From positions 87,157-151,156 of the forward strand of contig NZ_JH767525.1 in the NCBI RefSeq assembly GCF_000281085.1: DNA of 64,000 nt. The letters are read 5' to 3'. This document shows, in pieces, positions 29,414 through 37,904 of the stretch. A program made the position numbers and the translations under genes. The stretch's first letter is position 1. Every line of letters begins with the position of its first letter. The notes beneath the pieces are model-generated. The model worked only from the letters and a program-made list of their open reading frames with translations. It was not told the origin of the DNA and made no database searches. This DNA comes from Catenovulum agarivorans YM01. GTDB lineage: Bacteria; Pseudomonadota; Gammaproteobacteria; Enterobacterales; Alteromonadaceae.

Positions 29414-29944
29414 CTACTTGTTTGCGTCTAATTCTTCAATGGTTTGGCTATGGTTGGTGTACACACAAATGTCCCCGGCCAATTTCAAACTTTTTTCAAC
29501 AATTTCTTTAGCTGATAAATCAGTATTTTCTAATAATGCAGTTGCCGCAGCTTGCGCATACGGGCCACCTGAGCCTATGGCAATTAAGTCATGCTCTGGC
29601 TGAATTACATCACCATTACCTGTGATAATTAACGAAGCTTCTTCGTCGGCAACCGCCAATAAAGCTTCTAAACGGCGTAGTGCTCGATCGGTGCGCCAAT
29701 CTTTTGCGAGCTCAACGGCTGCACGGGTTAAATGCCCTTGGTGAATTTCTAATTTGCTTTCAAAACGCTCAAATAAGGTAAAAGCATCCGCCGTACCACC
29801 AGCAAAACCAGCCAATACTTTATTGTGGTATAAACGGCGAACTTTGCGCGCATTACCTTTCATTACTGTGTTACCCAGTGATACTTGGCCATCACCGCCT
29901 ATTACCACTTTGCCACCACGGCGCACAGATACAATAGTAGTCAT
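29414..29944 (-). CDS. hslV: ATP-dependent protease peptidase subunit HslV
   Basis: Proteasome-beta-like threonine peptidase (176 residues). After removal of Met1 the N-terminal nucleophile Thr is exposed ([21 protein letters not shown]), with the [10 protein letters not shown] and [17 protein letters not shown] segments. GAGGAAAG stands before the ATG. The ftsN-hslV-hslU order is the standard gammaproteobacterial one. No convincing heat-shock promoter was identified by eye. Confidence 0.97.
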   Translation of the reverse strand: MTTIVSVRRGGKVVIGGDGQVSLGNTVMKGNARKVRRLYHNKVLAGFAGGTADAFTLFERFESKLEIHQGHLTRAAVELAKDWRTDRALRRLEALLAVADEEASLIITGNGDVIQPEHDLIAIGSGGPYAQAAATALLENTDLSAKEIVEKSLKLAGDICVYTNHSQTIEELDANK

Positions 29945-29990
29945 ATTCTTTCCTCGTTATGCGAGATAACTCAAATGTGAGTCAAAAAAT

Positions 29991-30060
29991 CCAAACTAAT
30001 TAAGACAACAATAGACCCACAGCTGTGTTGCTGTAGGTCAAATATTAAATGCTAGTTTGG
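29991..30060 (-). other. Nested stem-loops between ftsN and hslV
   Basis: CCAAACTA (29991-29998) pairs with TAGTTTGG (30053-30060). Inside, GACCCACAGC (30014-30023) pairs with GCTGTAGGTC (30030-30039) with one mismatch and a 6-base loop. The combined fold spans most of the gap downstream of ftsN and upstream of hslV on the minus strand. It could be a terminator for ftsN or a 5'-leader structure for hslV; no T-tract is evident. Confidence 0.5.
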
Positions 30061-30105
30061 TGAGTTAATGTCTTTGCTTAGTAGATGGGGGGGATTTTTA
30101 CCAAA

Positions 30106-30669
30106 TCAAGACCAATACCAAATTTGGCAACTATTGATTTTGATATCTTGCAATCTATGTCGGTCAGCTTCGGCATCACGTTTAGAATCGTAAGGGCCAA
30201 GGACAACTTTATACCAAATACCACTTTGCCCTTCACTTTGCTGAATTGTTGATTCTAAACCGGCAAACGCTATCTTTGCTTTCATCGCATTAGCTTGTTG
30301 TTCACTTCTAAACGAAGCACATTGCATTTTATAAGGGCGTTTAGGGCCATCTTCGCGCTCCGGCACATCTACCTCTACCTCTTTGTTTTCCAGCTCTTTT
30401 ACATATTCCCATTTTTCTTCAGGAACTTTGGGTAAAGGTTTCTGTTTATTCTGAGGTTTTTCTACTGCAGGTTGATTAACAGCTTCACTTGGTGCTCGGT
30501 CTTTGATTGACCATAAAAAATAGGCAAATCCACCAATAATAGCCACAACCAAGACTAAGAATATTAGTGCTTTAGGCTTTTTAGAAGGAGGCGGCGGTGG
30601 TGGCGCTGCTTGTGCTCCACGTTTTGCTCTACTTGCTGGTTTACCTTTTTTTACGTAGTCGCGTGCCAT
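30106..30669 (-). CDS. ftsN: Cell division protein FtsN-like, SPOR domain
   Basis: 187 residues. A basic cytoplasmic tail (MARDYVKKGKPASRAKRG) is followed by a proline stretch, one membrane helix (about 30-52, ALIFLVLVVAIIGGFAYFLW), a charged proline/lysine-rich periplasmic linker, and a C-terminal SPOR domain (about 110-187, YKMQCASFRSEQQANAM ... IWYKVVLGPYDSKRDAEADRHRLQ) that binds denuded septal peptidoglycan. The ATG at 30669 gives the canonical short tail; an upstream ATG (30798) would add 43 residues with no family support. Position before hslVU and after priA matches the conserved locus, which is the main reason for the ftsN name. Confidence 0.85.
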   Translation of the reverse strand: MARDYVKKGKPASRAKRGAQAAPPPPPPSKKPKALIFLVLVVAIIGGFAYFLWSIKDRAPSEAVNQPAVEKPQNKQKPLPKVPEEKWEYVKELENKEVEVDVPEREDGPKRPYKMQCASFRSEQQANAMKAKIAFAGLESTIQQSEGQSGIWYKVVLGPYDSKRDAEADRHRLQDIKINSCQIWYWS

Positions 30670-30856
30670 AATGCTTAATTGGTTATTGCTGATAAATTTT
30701 GCATACGAGTATAAAGGCCATTTAATTGAGTTAAAACCGTTATAAGTGCAACTAATTGAAAAAATTATTTGGTTGGTTAAATTAGCTGCGATTTGCACTA
30801 GGAGTAAACAAGCTCGAATGAAACATAATGTTCGAAAAGCGCTATTGTTGCAGAGT

Positions 30857-30992
30857 AACCAAGCCCAGCTGAAGCATAATTTTCTAAAATCGCTGTAAAT
30901 CCATCCTTGGAAGCTCCCAAACGTCGTCCAAGACGTTTGAAGTTTTAGAAAATCAGCATTCAGCTAGACTTTTATCAAGCATTTTTATTGCG
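30857..30992. repeat. Long-hairpin dispersed repeat, copy 3
   Basis: About 26 kb from the other two copies and in the same orientation. The outer, middle and inner arms are all conserved. The inner loop reads GTCCAA rather than GTCCCG, so differences fall in the loop while the CAAACGTC/GACGTTTG stem is intact. It matches copy 2 through TTTTTATTGC and then diverges. Confidence 0.85.
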
Positions 30993-31098
30993 AAGAAGGA
31001 ACAGCACTACTGAAGTAAGGAATGCTGGTAGCGGGTGTTTTTCGCAAAACTTCCAATCGGTAGGGATACCGTTTGAGAGCGCGTCATGGATGGCCTCG

Positions 31099-31143
31099 CA
31101 GCGATTTTGCGAAAAATATCGCTGCCAACATGACCTTCCCTGC
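31099..31143. repeat. Short shared module B, second copy
   Basis: CAGCGATTTTGCGAAAAATA, continuing through CGCTGCCAACATGACCTT and CCCTGCC, nearly identical to 4498-4541. It carries the same small CAGCGAT/ATCGCTG palindrome. Confidence 0.65.
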
Positions 31144-31186
31144 CACGACAAACAAAGCGCACATTGAAGCATTCACTGTACTTGCG

Positions 31187-31222
31187 CGATAGTTATGAAC
31201 TGGCGATTTCCCTATATTGCAC
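31187..31222. repeat. Short shared module A, second copy
   Basis: GCGATAGTTATG, variable bases, then CGATTTCCCTATATTGCAC, matching 4453-4488. Here it follows module B, whereas near cysG it precedes it. Confidence 0.65.
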
Positions 31223-31251
31223 AGAAGTTGCAGCGACAAAATTCGAAAGGA

Positions 31252-33429
31252 TTAGCCATTCAAATCAAGCGGGTCAACATCAAATAACCAACGTACTTTT
31301 TGGGCAAAATCATTCTGTTCAAGCGACGCAGTTAATTGATTCATTGCCGCATTTAACATACTGCGCTGCTTCGCACTAAAAATAATGATTTGTCGATATT
31401 TACCCGCACGTTTTTCTTGCGGCGCTGGCATATTGGCAAATACCTCCACGCCTTGATAATGGCGACAAATTTGCTCAGAAAACAAGCTATCGATTTGCTG
31501 TGAAACTTGTTCTACTAACTGCTGATTTTGTGCCTCCATTCGTAAAATACACCAATATTGATAAGGTGGAAGCTGGCTATCTGCTCGCTCTTTTAATAGT
31601 AGTTGCGCAAGTTCGGTATAACCCTTTTCGATTAAGGTATTCAGATAGTTGTGATTTGGGAAATGAGTTTGCACCACCACTTGACCCGTTTTTTCAGCAC
31701 GACCGGCACGCCCTGCCACCTGCACTAACAACTGCGCCATTTTTTCAGCCGCTCTAAAATCAGTGCTATACAAAGCATTATCTAAATTGACAATAACAGT
31801 TAAAGTTAACTGAGGAAAATGATGCCCCTTCGCCAACATCTGGGTGCCAATTAATAACTTGTGTTCACCAGCTTGAATAGCATTTAACTTAGCTTCTAGC
31901 TCACCTTTGCGTCTAACACTATCTCGGTCAATCCGAACTGGATTTGCATCCAAAAAACGCTGCTGTAGCCATTCTTCTAACTGCTCAGTCCCTATGCCCC
32001 AATCAACAATTTGGCTAGAGCCACATTCAGCGCATTGGGCAGGCGGTTTAGCATAATAACCACAATGGTGGCAGTTCACTTGTTGAATGTTCCTGTGATA
32101 AGTCAGGTGTTTATCACAACGTTCACATTCTGCGACCCAACCACATTCATGACAAATAAGCGCAGGTGAATAACCACGGCGATTTAAAAACACCAAGACC
32201 TGCTGACCTGCAGCTAAATGTTTTTCCATCAACTGCACCACAGTATAAGCAAGGCCAGACTGCAAAGGTTGATGTTTGATATCGATTAACTGTGGTTTAG
32301 GTGGCAATTTCGCCGTTGCACGCTTATGTAGGTGTAACCAATTAAATTTTCCAGCCTGTGCATTAGCTAATGATTCTAACGACGGGGTCGCACTGCCTAA
32401 AACAATTGGACAGTTTTGATCAGCGGCGCGTTTAATCGCAACATCTCTCGCGTTATAACGCAAACCATCTTGCTGTTTATACGAGGCGTCGTGCTCTTCA
32501 TCTAATACAATCAAACCTAATTCAGCCGCTGGCACCATAACAGCGGAGCGTGTGCCGATAATAATTCGACTTATGCCTAACCAAGCTTTCAACCAAGCAT
32601 TGTGCCTTTCACTATCATTAAGCTCCGAATGCAGTACTGACATTTGACAATGAAAACGTTGTTGAAAGCGTTGCAAGGTTTGTGGGGTTAAACCAATTTC
32701 TGGCACCAAAATCAGCACTTGTTTATTTTGTGCTAAAACATCGGCCATTAAGCGCATATACACTTCAGTTTTACCGCTACCTGTTACCCCTTGCAGTAAA
32801 TGCACAGCAAAATTATTTTTGCTTTGAATATTAGTTATGACCTGCTGCTGTTCATCTGTTAAGCCATGTTCACTAGGCTGAATTTCAACTTGTTTATTGG
32901 TTAATAAATCAGTGTTTTCTTCAATCAGCTGTTTGTCGGCAAGTTGTTTAATTTGCGCACTAGAAAAACCATCTTCTTTTAATAAACTTTGTGCTGTTGG
33001 CCCTAGTTTCTTCAGTAGATGAAATAAAGCCTGTTGTTTATAAGCTCGGCCTTCCGGCGCTTTTGCTCCTGCAACCACTTGCCAAATTGGCTCTTCGAGT
33101 AATTCGGTTGGCGCGCCGTTTTTTAGTTTTTTTGGCAATAAGTTAACGTACACTTCACCCATTGGGCACAAATAATACTGCTGTAACCAAGCAAGTGTTT
33201 TCAACATCTGTTGGTTATATATAGGGCGAGAATCTAGTACTTGAATAACAGGTTTAATTTTGTTGGCTGGATAGTCTGATTCGAGCTTAGTATTAACCAC
33301 TAAGCCAACTAGTTTTTGCCGACCAAAAGGCACCTCCACACGCACACCAATTTGACAGCTTTGCCCATCCGGCAAACGATAATCAAATAACCTACGTAAC
33401 GGTAAAGCTAATGCGACCTGTACAAACAA
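31252..33429 (-). CDS. priA: Primosomal replication protein N' (PriA helicase)
   Basis: Restarts stalled replication forks by recognising fork structures and loading DnaB. The N-terminal 3'-end-binding domain opens VQVALALPLRRLFDYRLP. Walker A is GVTGSGKTEVYM, Walker B LDEEHDASYKQQDG with the aromatic-rich loop, and the zinc-binding insert has paired cysteines (CHECGWVAECERCDKH ... CHHCGYY ... CAECGSS). Helicase motifs GTQMLAKGHHFP and VAGRAGR follow. The 725-residue length is normal. The best start is TTG at 33429: GGAG lies about 9 bases before it, and no ATG fits the homologous N-terminus. Divergent from rpmE, as in relatives. Confidence 0.95.
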   Translation of the reverse strand: MFVQVALALPLRRLFDYRLPDGQSCQIGVRVEVPFGRQKLVGLVVNTKLESDYPANKIKPVIQVLDSRPIYNQQMLKTLAWLQQYYLCPMGEVYVNLLPKKLKNGAPTELLEEPIWQVVAGAKAPEGRAYKQQALFHLLKKLGPTAQSLLKEDGFSSAQIKQLADKQLIEENTDLLTNKQVEIQPSEHGLTDEQQQVITNIQSKNNFAVHLLQGVTGSGKTEVYMRLMADVLAQNKQVLILVPEIGLTPQTLQRFQQRFHCQMSVLHSELNDSERHNAWLKAWLGISRIIIGTRSAVMVPAAELGLIVLDEEHDASYKQQDGLRYNARDVAIKRAADQNCPIVLGSATPSLESLANAQAGKFNWLHLHKRATAKLPPKPQLIDIKHQPLQSGLAYTVVQLMEKHLAAGQQVLVFLNRRGYSPALICHECGWVAECERCDKHLTYHRNIQQVNCHHCGYYAKPPAQCAECGSSQIVDWGIGTEQLEEWLQQRFLDANPVRIDRDSVRRKGELEAKLNAIQAGEHKLLIGTQMLAKGHHFPQLTLTVIVNLDNALYSTDFRAAEKMAQLLVQVAGRAGRAEKTGQVVVQTHFPNHNYLNTLIEKGYTELAQLLLKERADSQLPPYQYWCILRMEAQNQQLVEQVSQQIDSLFSEQICRHYQGVEVFANMPAPQEKRAGKYRQIIIFSAKQRSMLNAAMNQLTASLEQNDFAQKVRWLFDVDPLDLNG

Positions 33430-33657
33430 AAAACCAAGCTCCGAAAAACTGTTAAATTAGCTGCACTTTATACAGCAATGTAGCGTCAGTTTGAATGTAA
33501 ATTTTACTGGTTTTTATCTGTCTATTGGTATAAAATCCACCGCCATTATATGACGAAGGCTAAATGCCTTTATTTTAATTAATCGCGTATGGTGCTTTGC
33601 AAGTTAACTTGGTTAATTTGGCACAGTGGCTATACGGGCCAAAATGAGGTTATCCAA

Positions 33658-33873
33658 ATGAAAGCTGGTATCCATCCTGATTACCAAGAAATTACTGCAA
33701 CTTGTTCTTGTGGTAACACTATCAAAACTCGTTCAACTGTAGGTAAAGACTTATACTTGGACGTATGTTCAGAATGTCACCCATTCTACACTGGTAAACA
33801 ACGTATCGTTGATACTGGTGGTCGTGTTGACCGCTTCAAGAAACGTTTTGGTGCACTTAGCTCTAAAAAATAA
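33658..33873 (+). CDS. rpmE: 50S ribosomal protein L31, zinc-binding form
   Basis: 71 residues starting [20 protein letters not shown]. The zinc ligands are the CSC pair and the CSEC pair, so this is the C+ (zinc-containing) paralogue used when zinc is sufficient. GAGGTT precedes ATG 33658; an upstream in-frame ATG at 33589 would add 23 unrelated residues and is rejected. A TATAAAAT box at 33529 is a plausible -10. An intrinsic terminator follows. Confidence 0.97.
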   Translation: MKAGIHPDYQEITATCSCGNTIKTRSTVGKDLYLDVCSECHPFYTGKQRIVDTGGRVDRFKKRFGALSSKK

Positions 33874-33908
33874 GCTGCATAAAACAGTTTTAATCGATTT
33901 CTCGATGC

Positions 33909-33936
33909 AAAAACCTCGCTCTTGCGAGGTTTTTTG
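33909..33936 (+). terminator. Rho-independent terminator of rpmE
   Basis: AAAAACCTCGC (33909-33919) pairs perfectly with GCGAGGTTTTT (33924-33934) around TCTT, with a continuing T-run. Confidence 0.9.
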
Positions 33937-34199
33937 TTTTTAAAGCCTGCACATTGGGTATATGTATAGAACAAAATGTTCAATACTAATGGCTACTAAC
34001 TCTTTGCTTTATCTGGTTAAATTACTTGAAACATACATAACCTAAACTCGGGTTGTGGAACTCACCAAAAATAGAATCAAACACTATACTTCACAGTGGA
34101 AGTGACTTTAATAACCAATAACCGTCTAATCTGCCAGTGTTAAATGTGTGGTAACTCATAGTGATAGATATTATTAAAAAAGCTTTACCGGAAAATTCA

Positions 34200-36386
34200 A
34201 TGACCGCTCAAGATCCAACTAAGTTTGGCACTTTTGGTGGTGTATTTACCCCCTGCGTATTAACCATACTTGGGGTCATTATGTTTTTGCGTTTCGGTGA
34301 AGTGGTTGGTCAATCTGGCATTTGGTACGCAATTGTTATTATTTTAGCCGCTAAATCGATTACGCTATTAACTGCGTTCTCCTTGTCCGCTATTGCCACC
34401 AATGTACGAATGAAAGGTGGTGGCGCTTATTTTTTAATTAGCCGCAGTTTAGGCGCTGAGTTTGGCGCTGTGATTGCCGTAGTGTTCTTTTTGGCACAAG
34501 CAGTTTCGGTTGCCATGTATATTATTGGTTTTACTGAAGCCTTTAAAGACACCTTTCCAGATACAGGCCTATCAACTTTTCAAATAGCCAGCATAGTCAA
34601 CCTGATTACCTTTGTTTGCGTATACATAGGTGCTGGTTGGACAATTAAAGTGCAATACGGCATTTTCGTTTTACTGTTATTGGCGATTGGCTCATTTTTT
34701 ATTGGTGCACTAGGCGACATTTCATTGGACAATTTTACGACCAATATAGAGCCGAGTTTCCGTGATAATGACAACTTGTTTACCATGTTTGCGCTCTTCT
34801 TCCCTGCAGTAACGGGCATTATGGCTGGCGCCAATATGTCGGGCGATCTAAGAAACCCCAGTAAATCTATTCCTAAAGGCACGCTTTGGGCGATATTTTT
34901 TACCGCCATCATCTACATATTAATGGGCTTTTTATTAGCTGGCAGTCGCAGCCAAGATCAATTACTTGGCAATGCTATGATAGTCAAAGAAATTTCTGTT
35001 TCTGGTGCATTGATTGTTGGTGGTGTGTTCGCCGCAACTTTATCCTCAGCGCTGGCAAGTATGATGGGTGCTCCACGCATATTACAAGCGTTTGCCCGTG
35101 ATAATATTGTGCCGTCATTTCGATTTTTTGCAGTCGGTTCAGGTAAAACTGACGAACCTAAACGCGCGACTATCTTAACTTTTGCGGTTGCTCAGCTAGG
35201 CATTTTATTAGGTGATTTAAATGCGATTGCACCCATTATCAGTATGTTTTTTATGATCACCTACGGCACACTAAACCTTGCTTGTTTTTATGAAGGTTGG
35301 GTGGGTAATCCGTCTTACCGGCCTAGATTTAGATTTGCTCACTGGTCTGTATCACTTTTAGGAGCGGTGAGCTGCGTAGTGGTTATGTTTTTAATGAACC
35401 CACTGTGGGCAGTCGTTTCAATTATTATTATGGTGGTATTGTACTGGCTGATTAGTTCACAAGAAGTACTCAGTCGTTGGGGTGATTTAAAAAGTGGCCG
35501 AGCTTATGAAGCAGCGCGTAAAGCTTTGTTAGCGTTAGAGCAACAAAGTTATCACCCGAAAAACTGGCGGCCGTCTATTTTAGTATTGAGTGGTTCACCA
35601 ACCAGCCGCCCTCACCTTGCCGAATACGGTCAATGGTTGGCTTCAGGTCAAGGTATTGTTTCTATCGCACAAATTATCCCAGCTGCCGGTAATCATACAA
35701 TTGAACGCCGCCAAGAAGCTGAAAACCGCATTCGTAAATTTATTCGAGAAGAAGGTTTGCAAGCATTCCCTGTGGTCGTGTCGGACGATGGCATCAGTTC
35801 GGGCTTAAAAACTATTTTACAGGCACATGGTTTAGGCGCATTTAAACCAAATACTGTGATGATGGGCACAACCACTAATAAAGAACGTTGGGGCGAATAT
35901 TGTGAATCTATCCGAATTGCCGCCCGTAAACAACGCAGTATTTTATTGTGTGATTGTGTCGAAGAGCGCCAGTCTTGGGAGCCACCACAAGGCCGTATTG
36001 ATATTTTGTGGAAGGGTGAAAAACACGGTGCGCTCATGCTGTTATTGGGCCACTTGCTAAAACGCAACCCAGAGTGGCGTACACGCCAGTTACGCATATT
36101 AGCCACCTTGCCGACTGGTCGCCCAGCAGATAAATACCAAAAAGGTATCGAAGATTTGCTCAATATTGCCCGTATAGATGCAAGTGTGCATGTATTCTCA
36201 GGTGATAATGACGATGTGATTATTGCAAAACGTACCGGTAACACCGCAGTATTGTTTATGCCGTTTGAGCCGCCAACAAATGATGAAGAAGAAGCTTCAT
36301 TTTATGACAAAGTCACTATGGCAACTCGAATGACTGCCGATGTAATTTTGGTCTATAGTGCGGGTGGTGTTTGTTTCGAAGCCTGA
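34200..36386 (+). CDS. SLC12-like (cation-chloride cotransporter/amino-acid permease family) membrane transporter
   Basis: About 728 residues: some 12 hydrophobic segments in roughly the first 430, then a soluble C-terminal domain. The opening KFGTFGGVFTPCVLTILGVIMFLRFG and MKGGGAYFLISRSLG are hallmark SLC12-type sequences of the APC superfamily; IMAGANMSGDLRNPSKSIPKGT matches their TM6-loop region. The C-terminal part (ILVLSGSPTSRPHLAEYGQWL) resembles the cytoplasmic domain of the same transporters. The ion or substrate cannot be read from sequence. I prefer ATG 34200 (GGA upstream); GTG 34161 would add 13 residues. It stands alone, ended by a bidirectional terminator. Confidence 0.85.
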   Translation: MTAQDPTKFGTFGGVFTPCVLTILGVIMFLRFGEVVGQSGIWYAIVIILAAKSITLLTAFSLSAIATNVRMKGGGAYFLISRSLGAEFGAVIAVVFFLAQAVSVAMYIIGFTEAFKDTFPDTGLSTFQIASIVNLITFVCVYIGAGWTIKVQYGIFVLLLLAIGSFFIGALGDISLDNFTTNIEPSFRDNDNLFTMFALFFPAVTGIMAGANMSGDLRNPSKSIPKGTLWAIFFTAIIYILMGFLLAGSRSQDQLLGNAMIVKEISVSGALIVGGVFAATLSSALASMMGAPRILQAFARDNIVPSFRFFAVGSGKTDEPKRATILTFAVAQLGILLGDLNAIAPIISMFFMITYGTLNLACFYEGWVGNPSYRPRFRFAHWSVSLLGAVSCVVVMFLMNPLWAVVSIIIMVVLYWLISSQEVLSRWGDLKSGRAYEAARKALLALEQQSYHPKNWRPSILVLSGSPTSRPHLAEYGQWLASGQGIVSIAQIIPAAGNHTIERRQEAENRIRKFIREEGLQAFPVVVSDDGISSGLKTILQAHGLGAFKPNTVMMGTTTNKERWGEYCESIRIAARKQRSILLCDCVEERQSWEPPQGRIDILWKGEKHGALMLLLGHLLKRNPEWRTRQLRILATLPTGRPADKYQKGIEDLLNIARIDASVHVFSGDNDDVIIAKRTGNTAVLFMPFEPPTNDEEEASFYDKVTMATRMTADVILVYSAGGVCFEA

Positions 36387-36395
36387 TAACTGCTG

Positions 36396-36434
36396 AAAAA
36401 TGGTCTAGTCAATCATTATGACTAGACCAAATAT
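36396..36434. terminator. Bidirectional terminator between transporter and GH28 gene
   Basis: TGGTCTAGTCA (36401-36411) pairs perfectly with TGACTAGACCA (36419-36429), loop ATCATTA. The A-run before it (36396-36400) gives a T-tract on the minus strand for the GH28 gene; the plus-strand side is AATATCTT. Confidence 0.75.
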
Positions 36435-36464
36435 CTTCTGACGATAACTGGGTATATTCCGCTG

Positions 36465-37826
36465 TTATTCTTGGCTGATTGAGCTCAAATTACCGTCCAT
36501 TCTTTGACCATTAATAATCAAAGCCTGGAGTTTTAAATCTGTAACATTATCTAGTACAAAAGGCGTTTCAGCTTGATTAACTGTTACATTTTTAAATACT
36601 ACGTTGGATAAAGGTTCATCTTTATAAGCGTGTGCTTCCAATACAACCTTAGCTTTTTCTACTTGGATATTTTCAAAAATAATATCTCGATATATTGAAG
36701 GAAGACCACCTTGAATAACCCCAGGGTAATTTAGTTGAAACCAAAAAACTTCATCGAACTCTTCGATTTTTAAGTTTGCCACGCGGATATGTTCAACCAA
36801 ACCACCGCGATCTAGTGAGCCTTTAAATCGAATAGCGGCTTTACCTTTACGTAAAACATTGTCGACAAAATAGACATGGCTAATACCACCTGACATTTCG
36901 CTTCCTAAACCTATGCCATCTTCACCGCCCATATCATTGTTGCGCACCACAATATACTGACTCGGTTTTGCAATATCGCGTCCATCTTTATCACGACCAG
37001 ATTTAATTACAACCGCGTCATCCCCTGTACGGAAATGACTATTTTCAACAACAGCATATTTTACCGAGTCTAAATCAACACCATCATTATTTGGAAAATG
37101 GCTATCCACCTTAATATCGCGAATCGTAACGTGCTCTGCATAAACAATATGATTAACCCAAAATGGCGAGTTTTTGCTGGTGTAACCTTCTAACAATATT
37201 CGTTTTGCGCCAAAAAACTGAATTAAGCTAGGTCGCAAAAATGTACCTAAACCGAATTGCCTTTGTTCAACCGGTATTCCCGCTATACCCATTTTGCGAA
37301 TAGTCTGCATATCTGGCTGTTGTTTGTCGTACCAAGGGTGGAACTCACTCTGCAGATTACCGTCTATCAAACCTGTGCCTGTAATAGCTACATCCTCAAC
37401 GTTTGCAGCGTAAACAAGTGGTGAGTAACCATACATTTCAGTACCTTCCCAACGAGTTTTAACCACAGGTAAATAGTGCTCTGTGTTAGTTGAAAATAAT
37501 AACTGTGCGCCTTGAGACAAATGCAAATTAATTTTACTACGCAGATGCACAGTTCCCTCGCAATACCAAGTGCCCGCAGGGATTACAATTTTCCCACCAC
37601 CTTGTCGAGACAAAGTGTCTATTGCATTTTGAATAGCGTCTAAATCATTTTTACCGTCATTGGCAATTGCACCAAATTTTTTAATATCTAGGCTTACATC
37701 AGGTATTTTGGGCAATTCAATTTTATTAACAATTTGATTAATTTCGTTTTGGTAGGCAGCAGCAAATACTGGCGAATTGACACAACTAGCCGCCGTGAGT
37801 GCCGCAAAAAATAAAGCTTTTTTCAT
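36465..37826 (-). CDS. Glycoside hydrolase family 28 (polygalacturonase-like) enzyme, secreted
   Basis: Cleaves alpha-linked galacturonic acid chains of pectin. A Sec signal peptide covers about residues 1-23 (ending VFAAAY). The right-handed beta-helix carries the GH28 catalytic set: NNDGVDLDS (equivalent to NTD), TGDDAVVIKSGRD (the GDD acids), GGEDGIGLGSEMSGG (in place of the endo-type GHG, with GSE as in exo-acting enzymes), and AIRFKGS (RIK equivalent). The Ser-Glu variant suggests an exo-polygalacturonosidase or an enzyme on short oligomers (inference). ATG 37826 has GAGAAA upstream and a clean signal peptide. It follows the TonB receptor gene, separated by a terminator. Confidence 0.88.
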   Translation of the reverse strand: MKKALFFAALTAASCVNSPVFAAAYQNEINQIVNKIELPKIPDVSLDIKKFGAIANDGKNDLDAIQNAIDTLSRQGGGKIVIPAGTWYCEGTVHLRSKINLHLSQGAQLLFSTNTEHYLPVVKTRWEGTEMYGYSPLVYAANVEDVAITGTGLIDGNLQSEFHPWYDKQQPDMQTIRKMGIAGIPVEQRQFGLGTFLRPSLIQFFGAKRILLEGYTSKNSPFWVNHIVYAEHVTIRDIKVDSHFPNNDGVDLDSVKYAVVENSHFRTGDDAVVIKSGRDKDGRDIAKPSQYIVVRNNDMGGEDGIGLGSEMSGGISHVYFVDNVLRKGKAAIRFKGSLDRGGLVEHIRVANLKIEEFDEVFWFQLNYPGVIQGGLPSIYRDIIFENIQVEKAKVVLEAHAYKDEPLSNVVFKNVTVNQAETPFVLDNVTDLKLQALIINGQRMDGNLSSISQE

Positions 37827-37856
37827 AGATTTCTCAACTAACAATAAAATGAGATT

Positions 37857-37883
37857 AAAAAAAAGGCCGACTGAAGTCGGCCT
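37857..37883 (-). terminator. Intergenic terminator between TonB receptor and GH28 gene
   Basis: Read on the minus strand, AGGCCGA and TCGGCCT pair around CTTCAG and are followed by eight T. The hairpin starts about 20 bases after the receptor stop and ends about 30 bases before the GH28 start, leaving too little room for a separate promoter after it. It therefore probably attenuates rather than separates the two genes. Confidence 0.8.
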
Positions 37884-37904
37884 AGTCTTTGTACGGTTTA
37901 ACCA

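Larger units (their letters stand above)
30670..31251. other. 582-bp repeat-bearing gap between ftsN and priA
   Basis: Contains hairpin repeat copy 3 (30857-30992), a stretch loosely similar to 3980-4056 (about 31035-31110), and modules B (31099-31143) and A (31187-31222). No gene with a family signature or ribosome site was seen on either strand. In Escherichia the regulator gene cytR lies between priA and ftsN; here only repeat material is found. Confidence 0.7.

Noticed and set aside
29945..29985. Sigma-70 or heat-shock promoter directly before hslV
   Set aside because: TTGACT with CATAAC at 18 bases can be drawn, but the start would fall on the ribosome site; no heat-shock consensus is visible.
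31164..31379. 71-residue open frame
   Set aside because: Half lies in repeat module A and half antisense to the 3' end of priA.
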